Program-made: the position numbers and the translations under genes
Source of the DNA: a virus
DNA: 46,466 nt
Direction: 5' to 3' (one strand)
Virus record (IMG/VR): IMGVR_UViG_3300044614_002143
Coordinates: 1 to 46,466 of that record
Part shown: in pieces, positions 42,501 to 46,466 of the stretch
Numbering within the stretch: position 1 is the stretch's first letter
Layout of the letters: each line of letters opens with the position of its first letter
Notes under the pieces: generated by a model
The model's input: the letters and a program-made list of their open reading frames with translations, nothing else
What the model was told of the DNA's origin: nothing
The model's database searches: none

Positions 42501-44696
42501 CCAATAGGCCGCTCCTCCGTTGGAGTTTGCCTCGTCCCTGATTACCTTAAGGGCTTCGGCGAAGTAAGCCCGGCTTCCCGGAATGTTTGCCCCCGCCTCC
42601 ATGTTCTGCTTTGCAAGGTCGTTGATGAGCTTTGCTTTTTGCTCAAGGGGGAGGCTTCCGTTCGTAAGTTCGACATGGTGCGTTGCAAGTTCAAGCGAGC
42701 GACGAATAGCCGCCCTATTGATGATTGCTTCGTCTCCGATGATGCCGCCTCCGGGTTTGCTACCAAAGAACCTCTGCAGGTGCTCTCCAAGTTTGCCCTT
42801 TGACCTAAGTGCATAAGACAAGGCGTGACCAAGCGTTTCGTGTCCGAAGTCTGCCAGCCTGTACTTATCGCGGTTAAGGAAAAGGATAGGTACGAATCCC
42901 TTGTTTGGGTGCTTCTCAAGCTGGAACGCACCACCGGCCTTAGACATTCCTTCAAACTTGTCTAGCTGGGTGAAGCCTTCCGAAAAGAGAAGTGCCTTGA
43001 GGCTTTCCTCGGTTCCGATGTGAGCGATTAGGTTCTTACGGTCTCCCGTATCCAAAGAATTCCAAAGAATCTGGGCAACGCTACGAGTCTGAGACATGAG
43101 CCTCGTGGACTTAGTAGCATCGGAGTCGGCTGTTACCTCGCGAACGAACGTGGCGTACTTAGAGTTGGTCTTCTCGATGTACTGAGGAAGGAAGCTTTCG
43201 TCGAAGTTCTTGATGTGAACGTCGTGCGTCAGTCCGCCATTGACCAGAGACCAGCTGTATCGAAGTGCACCGCTGTAACCGCCCCACATCATGCCCTGTG
43301 CGGCACCGCCTACGGCACCACGCTCCTTGTCGGACAGGTATCCTAGGAAGGAAAATGTAAGTGCGTCCTTGTATCCGTGCTTAAGGGCAGAGGTGGAAAG
43401 CTGGATTACTGGGTCAACGACGGTGTTGACCATCTTAGCGGCGACTTTTGCACTTGGCGACAGGAGCGGATTGGCCGCTACCGACTCAAGCACGGTCAAG
43501 GAAGTAGGAGAAGCGGTGTCGATGACTCCATAGCTCCTCATCATGGCCTTGTTTCCGATTTCCTGAAGAAGCTCGGAAGTGGTCCTTAGGCCTAGGGAGC
43601 CAAGGAATCCGACTGTCTGTCTGGTGCCACCGGTCACTCCGCCAAGAGCGGTAGCGGCATCGGTAGCCACGGACTCAGCGGCGTTCCTCATGTAGCCAGA
43701 AGAGAAGCCTGTCCTAGCGGAGAGATTGTCAACGGTACCGCCGACGGCACCGCCTAGGATGTTGGCAGGAACCTCAAGGGCTTTTCCGATTCCGCCGAGC
43801 ACGGAACCAGCGGCCCTCTGAGTCACCTTCTGAGCGAAGTTGTCCAGCTTGGAGGTGGCATTGGCAAGCGTGGTGCCAATCTTGTTGTAAAGGTTAGCCC
43901 GGGCGGCGGCGTTCGCACCAATCCTAGTGGCGGTTGCGGCCTTTCCAGCCGCGGCAGTCATGGCCAGCTCGGCAGAGGCACCGCCTGTGAACGGAGCGGC
44001 GAGAATGGAAGGAAGCTCCATGCCGATGAACGACATTGCATGAGCAACCTTCGGGTTGATGAACGACCTGATTTTGGCGGCGGTAGCCTCGTCCATGTCG
44101 ATGTACTGCTCCAAGACGGACTCGTCGCCCATCTGCATCTTGGTGGAGTGGTACATGAACTTGCGGGCCTGATTCCATTGCTGGGCCTCCTCACGCCAAT
44201 TCTTGGAAGCCTTGCCACGCATGAACGCACCAAGGGTAGAATTGAGCCAGAACACGGCGGAAGTCGGGTTCTCCGACTCGGTGGCCATGCCCCAAAGGTC
44301 ACGGATGGACCTTACGACGCCTTCGGCCGTAGAAGCCACGCCCTTAACGAGGCCGTCTTCGGCAATTCCTTCGACCAAGTCTCCGGGAATCTTGGCGATT
44401 TCACCGCCAGCGTCAGCGATGAGCTGAGCGTAGTCGGTCGTCCTCTTGTTGTAGCCTCGGACGATGGCGTTCCAATGCTCCTCTGCGTCAGGCCTGTCGA
44501 GGTCGATGCCCTGCGACGGGTCATTCTCGTAGTACGAAATGACGTCCTCGTCGGTCTCCTCTTTTGCCAGCCTGAAGCCTTGGTCTGTCCTCTGAATTCC
44601 GGGGCCGAGGTTAAGGCTCTGCCCTGCGTTATTCAGCATCATGGCATACCTTGCGGCCTCGTTAAATTCTTGGCCGTTAGGAGTAGAGGGTTCCAT
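27576..44696 (-). CDS. Giant polyvalent virion-type protein (5,706 aa)
   Basis: One uninterrupted frame of 17.1 kb, about 37% of the window, gives a protein of roughly 630 kDa. The start overlaps the upstream stop as TAATG. Features by position: an Ala/Gly-rich, partly hydrophobic N-terminal region (residues 215-470) that may insert into membranes; a zincin-like motif HETLGHALSYAL at H619; a second, classic HExxH (HEVQHILQKMG) at H2128 with preceding LGKVFGHDLLYRYFPQLKDV; EELQSD at E4662; and short modules of two strands plus a helix with conserved hydrophobics near residues 1200, 4080, 4150 and 5450. The HEVQH, PQLKDV and EELQSD blocks are like those in large polyvalent proteins of phages and mobile elements. 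No polymerase or primase signature was found by reading. It is likely packed with DNA and ejected; function is open. Confidence 0.85.
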   Translation of the reverse strand: MEPSTPNGQEFNEAARYAMMLNNAGQSLNLGPGIQRTDQGFRLAKEETDEDVISYYENDPSQGIDLDRPDAEEHWNAIVRGYNKRTTDYAQLIADAGGEIAKIPGDLVEGIAEDGLVKGVASTAEGVVRSIRDLWGMATESENPTSAVFWLNSTLGAFMRGKASKNWREEAQQWNQARKFMYHSTKMQMGDESVLEQYIDMDEATAAKIRSFINPKVAHAMSFIGMELPSILAAPFTGGASAELAMTAAAGKAATATRIGANAAARANLYNKIGTTLANATSKLDNFAQKVTQRAAGSVLGGIGKALEVPANILGGAVGGTVDNLSARTGFSSGYMRNAAESVATDAATALGGVTGGTRQTVGFLGSLGLRTTSELLQEIGNKAMMRSYGVIDTASPTSLTVLESVAANPLLSPSAKVAAKMVNTVVDPVIQLSTSALKHGYKDALTFSFLGYLSDKERGAVGGAAQGMMWGGYSGALRYSWSLVNGGLTHDVHIKNFDESFLPQYIEKTNSKYATFVREVTADSDATKSTRLMSQTRSVAQILWNSLDTGDRKNLIAHIGTEESLKALLFSEGFTQLDKFEGMSKAGGAFQLEKHPNKGFVPILFLNRDKYRLADFGHETLGHALSYALRSKGKLGEHLQRFFGSKPGGGIIGDEAIINRAAIRRSLELATHHVELTNGSLPLEQKAKLINDLAKQNMEAGANIPGSRAYFAEALKVIRDEANSNGGAAYWLHTSANAAGEPLPAAYQGRRGADAKFIFEEGVAGYAESLYYHTNLQDMVLPDDIKPFRVTIERIYNEQMARKMTDLELAGIRANKSELIGPDGRISIQAEAYDDGVWKRSPEYDGLIRSMVKSALSNDAQAINRLSPAQQLAEAKLHGKEFLFNIGKGGATMKGTKELNDMSTKNATDAFEVFKGLDESIRPDIIVDEHGNQSVDMMRIKDQALDAMQMAGAIDPESARIVKSIRDAYTRWESSGFATSNIFTGTYWGDSQRTIKNGFYERLFGNDVAVTHRVFVPFEMKLNLKTTDANGKQLRVPRGGMLMTVVDYMAIHRRKMKMWSRPDVRSTFVHINTFHDAFDEYLVNMMKDAGSRIPTAELFNKKYPGQGDKIRDMMYETFGGSIRKDESYINAPREGYSSSHENPNYPIHSMKLELLVGVELTPGKPMPYHHGRSYEGLRRNYSLAGFERVGMSDGRFVNGQGYEIIKTGAKWKVFSPFGGIVGMFTDFAKAAAGVQKDLARMDLADLMPAPTEIEWADMNRSKRLQYMSEVSRVTQQTYQQRMLDRGNGVSLSLASFDPTSSVRWVPAWKHTYQRMKELLLGGFKTVNDFLEDSSVAGLKEWNSSNGVEKFNPGQITIETPKLKGSEDTKYGPLGKHTGRYFTVQRSGYTGNIGLFIDTNYIERVAKTEEGRLKMLKHAMESTIETQSAAFSPYGSNLAYHFETLNIVKDVDSIDGYKRQAEALMSKHRDPEKYRQKRSEEIGKGRTLVRSDKEYMKNVLVDSPEGMRLLKEVTKGSELKASLDNKKKYAVESNARGVFQNLSERIRPMNRELFDKSFGTIREGLLAVNNIVDGMLNGDESNWIDVASDRGGREYAYSFPNIEDARKIDGALVALNAIKESVADKQVVSQFVSNYIKGPLHALVQQVSPELRGSDTVSVFKTINDSRVISAEYTFNQLNSAIKEPVAIVFYNGNITLVGNGGIGATFRGAKQGWNAMDASILGGTEIARNAQADGFKMSDSNAYAALVRHEMLPDSKRLSQRDVQAMTHVGMLEAAIIAMNPELDAKLKELRSAYESTEGSPADRVNYSELLLTEVIENANPALIGLATAVHSIEKALDPSERIRAVSEATTTDLSQYQKQLSDRFMAEALANWELEMQKYWSLGSPLSKMSEALDTVMGRKFYAEHGLSPQQRKRADTLIETIRKFHKEQEAFFERSKSEPSMSLADVTGLSSVQKDELTKLGLIKKVMVKGRMTEIFEISDRDSYVDYTTSGGAPHLLPFADSPDMQKAFDAYAAEVKARMTTPGMDVFMDRNKILGQTKLGKVFGHDLLYRYFPQLKDVDVRFVDIHGARAIRTMNDTFIIEIGARALASAELNLPVEFDKFKADAETLASKFSGSNYITGLFVHEVQHILQKMGNLLDEETAIQGVANEAIKENFAKLLGVDYTDNAPASYFEAKYGIRQQRMVDALVAANNPPVITSLEYSAKPIVRSAVRNMMEFVTAEHTAGRLSDELYRAAGDLHYKAGRLDTIADAYSLYKELDAFKEKVGDASPRYVTSLAENKEFRAAIAAMGMVTHYANMVNTTTPGGRIIELHKAITNYSRLEYVMDPVERQAFTTQQRRGLSQLELAMKDRIAAENTSVLQIIDDAMNKGIMRGRSLSQSTVLMSIAGIGEKADDNRGAQMFGKMALVRYLAARASDELDNLGRFIVQKSGWEIDENGRLVLTSGHYLVKGDYYAATQASKQLGKENLSYEGGSFMATAKETGKTGQPKTYTINDFAKLAGFVIEAEDILSVGNSVIDIVNSDRFPAMVLGGEIRTELSKHGLFSEDAAKAVLLDSIDEAMKDHIFTKNDLLNILAFNHINFSTARSVSGKGGIPSAKGMKLGKEHMLRLTKNDPSYLEGVFNEVSGRNNRPVSQKTSKITLGRYVWDGAKISFSMENRPSWASAEDWAAFKKRVDSGMFIKNLPKVAIGTEYANMLNDRINRATMLIGPLVQQAVKKIESNIENDPKLARRLYGLLLDDMAAATVELVAGAHFPITTLDSGLFENVGSFFGQGDGSSAILKKRLGFNAEIPTAYGEKYGTRYLRNVGFVPSALSGIFGTYIHDIKDAQTIASTDVAETRAYGNNIDAFQAQRLDDVPTSEPKANLMHFDEQKAGSYRQIQQNLPGSSQMLDNIMYSFGKTVEDHRASLEELGTVKRELDVIATANELDENFFEDGSDINNYLETQSGLDGFMSKYTFAELAALPLETRAALVQPLISDVSRRISSIESQVTLAMKVMDVWRAGLSSRDAMFKSAAEQKMSSQFSTELQYIVPSNLTQYRGQTLTGVFGAVTADGKGIVSVDPFSVSFDGLNSYKMTSEGRGIPAEAIEKINRNLNNVESYVGFSLFNLQRPQNLNWKEAVTNPTKFKQDMERSVGGYDRAKVFFEYLDKLTDPVSVSFIGLSNERTALAHYIGGNILTVQSMMGMVMLKNEGGPENNAAHLQASLPQIMSIFSDRAGPLAQASISDNKKVVFNVENGVHLTNSALGAAVSPYIFALLRNGLTRTTESGLVELTNFGAITSDAFAFLETKIGEGNATPYEFRGYVNDWVSGISSEVKDRIAHELTSQHSTAGILTMLGLMSGVAFEVGGKRLPDNFEFTLRDSLNFGSAYGMDHLMSQHAALQEVKNLGPGKVAAMLGEVISAAIHDDRNEFWHGVAAGLAAMKDKRTKGYKANFHESYSSRKHTPVRRLINDIQLTDDSQSFLFPFYSPPVATFRHAPEYTPGIQNRAYEGASFARERSFGPSHGIKYEREAARTNWESFDADRGIDAAIKSYVTPVSYLEHTREPISIYDAIDTSIVNLRGILEDDNVFGDDEGNTGKKVLKQKDVGGSNYYTDTDYVIGTGGITLANSPALGNVLSQSFKRSLMTNRLAAIAKQLGKTELSFPAGRYAASSSPNPSFLQIVSTEGRQNAMKNAGPMMWKTMAAAGTTGMGNMMHGRDYGKIGFSWRRLEDGRIMVNFSPDTNIAASYDTVHDDNWKPSIGIPLLRAVGWDANGKTAVSQSIIRKSILNSFAHNNPIPTNMVGNKYLFSAIGKKYAAIDQASIIDYLQGVRKLMLGDIYLGGSTQNKMSGGTGMTSITGHMLPKIRETLQSLLDGNIPSGKEDLYHMLVCCDEFMHDVSQEWAYQTFILPKDAKIEDFNAAVFSNYGSAGIIDSPWSGARSLRSVWGGNGPTVASNFGQIYQRYAGEGVGYARLVDFMMKQEPTTSSGNAALQLLGKERGSGNGGVGPDTIMMEAIKSANIVNQNMHGDMTAAFHRIMTGDSGYFLPDNERALAMTGDRSGIIEMMFPDRADLQHYAWDSNKSLNLTVFKNAQKRYTIAWNEFGPVGQDGRRQVRRMVRNLDTESEANALADKIAAGGINAEVAKLSSNPDSIRLEEVSATSTATYLVQRSSKLNLVVQADTPVYADGVWGVGNLPKVFKTAEEARKASNIIRKGEVITAEAPKQDRISLSIGDQRVEELENSLRTRLNFALGGSPIHFSSTLINSIIKGMDKHKRVKDVRTGIEWFDLLTSNRVSKGEMRTTGMAHFLYANKDNNLSKKDILEYLNVFYPRQGRKLWQSDIGMMNEQMSQKLIRSPHNENYQVSKMLYAGRTLALMQGQLNAIQHEITKASDENRPAMETALQALRDIHLNSLKEAYEKTYSKDTVVRLVDELGLKDRPSDEIVSGIFNALATDPDRIMEFSAPLLEYYRLGFNESAKKASAESLAALSGIEIHIPDPATISVDELAKYDLTLKDWETNTEGYWNTKVKDQSPYGLYRGPDAGYSGYTSGLGEHVYQALFTESMPVNEEFTNYITALAQNANDGQNPPELRKKYLDSLQAAKHIMAIKKAIANGYARTSTSHRGAPMGNLIGHLRLTDASVASVVPVQNPVSRTYDILKKNSDEAFKQIPVTFVEELQSDTYQRKEFGARPEEELSLYSSFKEIEENPALKKELNEIIDKLSASRMNLNSKRSWMNNTARQYVRRHFTAYINKEMVKREVMNSGPFLRFIISRDDDPSVWTSRGEVSVPESLTKNYGLPSKIPDLYPVGELSSDATRLYRRMVDEPLNQLLDGAINAYFLGAEQKMPGFGGMDHHVFLNGSHSMELRMQGMAKYFLALSPEFIAHTAEVSDLCKVADGAGGIAKFDKVDFDKLASDWAAKVRLLSENQEFTRRLVESGLVTVMDVAAMRKMARVLEDMSSGEAKDIAYQDTKISMTDQHGSQSPLPTDDPMFPDHKTMFECPSETEVRSFVIAFCNRASISVPPQVDTMRLAREAGILENRQYMSLRTMMAKTVNFLMDVSGGDMEQVTGVLAAGNPDLTGKMLEEFVTGRYKGKDNFRVIDWLNSFYTSDYPASSNFRSNFGSLFKNMDYDMDSVSGLYESQGTRYIQHKARTFLGKTMESMAPVVAVLHESFKENSETEKLKARQAEIAKKTGLTLDNDGDLVTNVIPDGMPHGEDNAYRPIMVNFYVMRALQKRQRGLVIADARHHRSRYHSSGYVNLGVNLGGGKAFMLSGYSNTSKIGPEAAYVLDLVRKRGMMNKLIDRVRAENLDFTSEVEIEGTKKSVASWLIDAGNKVIDEFPDAFSSEKTKDNTVRNYAAVIEAVYKKNKELKEGGYTQDKLESTFNSVNDGQDMQKRMSKMVASPEGILVAMPYDKTHGYAVNYGAPTWLNEYYYAGNPRKAIESVSHDAFEKASIAMANDKTYVVLAPNGKVLFEKIATMEEAEERAAQASKYLGNVPHLTMFLKQYSRVGAYVMEAFMQSSFRSGSHQIVTSAKQEGFVRNPAGMKEFTDLRAGSGLQGITKESYNEGRYSEVFAGPASVSEEPFEAFADQSQLAGLRGSKAEAVGPYDIKSEGVSWSAPVPLMLHAMGLDANSSSQEIAAGMSRVVSFNGPMLVIKPNFPTASHASEMAKLIVDGITLMSLADQSNQTKVAAMKDAYNWFRAPKQTRDDESRPAR

Positions 44697-45643
44697 TATT
44701 CAAAAGAGATAGATTTATTCCGATACTTCTCGGTGTTGATGGCTCGCTGAGCCTCTTGGCGTTCCGGAAGGAAGTCCAGACCGTTTGCTTGAGCCGTGCT
44801 CTTGAGCTTCTCGATGGTCTGGGAGCGTACCTTCTTCAGCAAGGACATCTCGTTACCCCTGATGCGGGTGAACCAAGACGAGGCTCGCTGAGGAGTCATG
44901 GATTGGAAGACGGACAAGTCCCTATCGGACACCTGACCGCCGAGGCCCTTGGCACCGCTCATGAGCTTGGCGTAGTCCAGAAGGATTCGGGATTCCAGAC
45001 CTCTGGCCTCGGTAGCCGCCTCAGACGGACCAAAGCCGGTCAACACGGCGTTCTTCTTGTAAAGCTGTTCCAGCTTGGACAGGTTGCCGAGGAGCACCTG
45101 ACTCTGTCCGATGAGGTCGCGGAAGCTACGAGCGTTTTCGTCGCCTCCCTTGAACGGGGCGGACTTAATGCCGCGGGCATGGGCATACTCCCAAACCGCC
45201 ATACGCTTAGGGCCCTTTGGCGTGGGGACGTCGCGTTCTCCCTTAGGGACGACGCGTAGGGTCATCTTTCCGCCTGCACCGCCTTCTTCGCCTTCTCCGA
45301 AGTCGAACTCATAGGGGTCGAAAATCTGGAAATTGGAGCTTCCGTCCTTCGAGTTCATCAAAGCGGCCGCGGCACCATGGTCTCCGATGTCATTGGCGTA
45401 GAACATGGCGTCTGGCGATGCCATCTGGGGCTTTTGCGTTTGACCGCCACCGCCCATTGGCATGCCTCCAGCCTTTCCGCCACCACCGAACGCGGCCTGA
45501 GCACCGGACAGCGGGTTCATGCCCATCTGCCTGTACTGCTGGCCCATCGGGCCGTAGTTATACGCGTTCTCCCTGCGGCCTTGGGACAGGACGTCCATGG
45601 GGCTCACATTGAAGGAGTCGTTAAGCTGGGAGTCGTCTTCCAT
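44696..45643 (-). CDS. Internal virion protein candidate (315 aa)
   Basis: A Gly/Met/Gln-rich N-terminal 75 residues (QYRQMGMNPLSGAQAAFGGG) give way to a folded middle (RVVPKGERDVPTPKGPKRMA) and a long helical C-terminal region (SKLEQLYKKNAVLTGFGPSE; LDYAKLMSGAKGLGGQVSDR). It starts with TAATG overlap and its stop overlaps the giant gene's start, so it is made just before it. Such Gly-rich, helical proteins next to a giant ejected protein often form the internal core. No family known. Confidence 0.7.
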   Translation of the reverse strand: MEDDSQLNDSFNVSPMDVLSQGRRENAYNYGPMGQQYRQMGMNPLSGAQAAFGGGGKAGGMPMGGGGQTQKPQMASPDAMFYANDIGDHGAAAALMNSKDGSSNFQIFDPYEFDFGEGEEGGAGGKMTLRVVPKGERDVPTPKGPKRMAVWEYAHARGIKSAPFKGGDENARSFRDLIGQSQVLLGNLSKLEQLYKKNAVLTGFGPSEAATEARGLESRILLDYAKLMSGAKGLGGQVSDRDLSVFQSMTPQRASSWFTRIRGNEMSLLKKVRSQTIEKLKSTAQANGLDFLPERQEAQRAINTEKYRNKSISFE

Positions 45644-46443
45644 TATTCGGAATCAATGCCGTACTGCATCGCCTTGTAGCTGGTCTTCTTATCCTTACCA
45701 GCCATCGGGGCCATAACAATGATGCGACTTTCGCCGCCTGCGGTCTTAGCGATTCCGGGAAGGACGTAGGGGTCCTTGCCAGCAAGCTTCAAGGCTTCCG
45801 TATCATGAGCGATAGCATCCGTAAGCATGGAGTGCATCTTTTCGGGGGGCAGGTCGCCATTGATGACGGCGGTACGCATCTTCATGTACTGCTCTTTGCC
45901 CATGGACTTGATTGCGGTATCGACCCACTTGGCCTGACCTCGGAGTGCCTTGTACTTGGCACCAGAGAAGACGTTGGAGCCGCCGAGCTTGTCCTTCTGG
46001 AACTTCTCGCGGAACTTGACCATCTCTTCGTTGGCATTGGGGTTCTTGATGCCGTTTTCATCGACGCCAGCTTCGGTGCCGTCGCCCTTCATCATGTTGT
46101 AGCCAAGGGTACCCGCACCTCCATAGACGGCGGCGTTGCCACCAATCTGGAGGCCAAGGCCGGTACCCGTCAGGGACTTGCTACCAAGTTCGCTAACGGT
46201 CTTGTAGGCGTCAGCGGGAACAAGGGGGTTCTTGCCTGCGGCCTGTGCGGCCTTGACCGTGGCTTCCATGTCCTTGTCTTTGAAGACCTTGGTCGGAATC
46301 CTAGCTTGGTTGTGGGTCTTGATTCCGAATCCGCGGGCGATGTTGGTAGCCCACTTGCCCATGTTCATGGCGTCGCCAAGGCCTTTGAGGCCACCGCGAC
46401 CGAGTTTGCGTAGGGCCATGGCCCCTTTGGTGAATTTAGACAT
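45643..46443 (-). CDS. Gly/Lys-rich internal virion protein candidate (266 aa)
   Basis: The N-terminus MSKFTKGAMALRKLGRGGLK is basic and Gly-rich, with a moderately hydrophobic segment at residues 91-118 (GTGLGLQIGGNAAVYGGAGT). The rest is soluble and helical (KWVDTAIKSMGKEQYMKMRT). It resembles in style the 272-residue gene at 15202-16020. The ATG at 46443 is 16 bases from the stop of the preceding gene if the window is circular (see 1-380). Probable ejected core protein; function not shown. Confidence 0.68.
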   Translation of the reverse strand: MSKFTKGAMALRKLGRGGLKGLGDAMNMGKWATNIARGFGIKTHNQARIPTKVFKDKDMEATVKAAQAAGKNPLVPADAYKTVSELGSKSLTGTGLGLQIGGNAAVYGGAGTLGYNMMKGDGTEAGVDENGIKNPNANEEMVKFREKFQKDKLGGSNVFSGAKYKALRGQAKWVDTAIKSMGKEQYMKMRTAVINGDLPPEKMHSMLTDAIAHDTEALKLAGKDPYVLPGIAKTAGGESRIIVMAPMAGKDKKTSYKAMQYGIDSE

Positions 46444-46466
46444 GATTAGTAGAGAGGCTTCATCGG

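Noticed and set aside
27576-44696. RNA polymerase signature in the giant gene, as in N4-like virion RNA polymerase
   Set aside because: I looked for the DxDGD-type, T/DxxGR-type and other polymerase motifs and found no convincing match by eye.
1-46466. CRISPR array or insertion sequence
   Set aside because: No regularly spaced direct repeats and no transposase or terminal inverted repeat pair with an ORF was seen.

Overview
The window reads as a tailed double-stranded DNA phage, most likely complete and circular or circularly permuted. The gene cut at position 1 continues in frame across the 46466/1 junction and stops three codons later. The virion genes point to a short-tailed (podovirus-like) phage: large terminase, a 747-residue portal, scaffold, HK97-type capsid protein, small adaptors, several tail or fibre proteins, and a set of probable internal (ejected) proteins, with no tape-measure or sheath gene. 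There is no integrase, DNA polymerase or RNA polymerase that I can recognise. The host cannot be named. Almost no gene carries a Shine-Dalgarno sequence, so the host probably starts translation without one.

Layout. (1) Positions 17080 down to 1, on the minus strand and apparently continuing across the junction from 46443 down to 26604, form one long, almost gap-free late operon joined by ATGA, TAATG and TGATG stop/start overlaps: rusA, small basic or membrane proteins, terL, an HTH protein, portal, scaffold, capsid, head-tail connectors, tail proteins, internal proteins, a 5,706-residue giant protein filling 37% of the window, then holin and a spanin-like lipoprotein. (2) 17120-17752 (+) is an HTH protein that may be the small terminase or a regulator. 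(3) 17753-17974 is a non-coding region rich in inverted repeats. (4) 17975-18959 (-) holds a nuclease-like gene and the endolysin. (5) 19000-26426 (+) is the early operon: an unknown gene, a tandem array of six tRNA-like elements, then replication and recombination genes (RecE-like exonuclease, winged-helix initiator, DnaC-like loader, Erf annealing protein), small unknown proteins, two possible ribbon-helix-helix proteins and a tRNA-Arg(CCU). It ends in a strong terminator facing the end of the late operon.

How the genes work together. The phage brings an initiator, helicase loader, exonuclease, annealing protein and Holliday junction resolvase but no polymerase, so it should use the host replisome and recombination to make concatemers for terminase. 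The giant protein sits with small Gly/Ala-rich neighbours between the tail genes and the lysis genes. It carries two zinc-protease-like motifs and other motifs of large polyvalent phage proteins, and is best read as a protein packed in the virion and delivered into the host.

The most unusual items are the giant polyvalent protein, the tRNA-like array (only one member is a normal tRNA), the A/C-only hairpin leaders of the early genes, and the use of AGG arginine codons in the giant and tail genes that matches the phage's tRNA-Arg(CCU).
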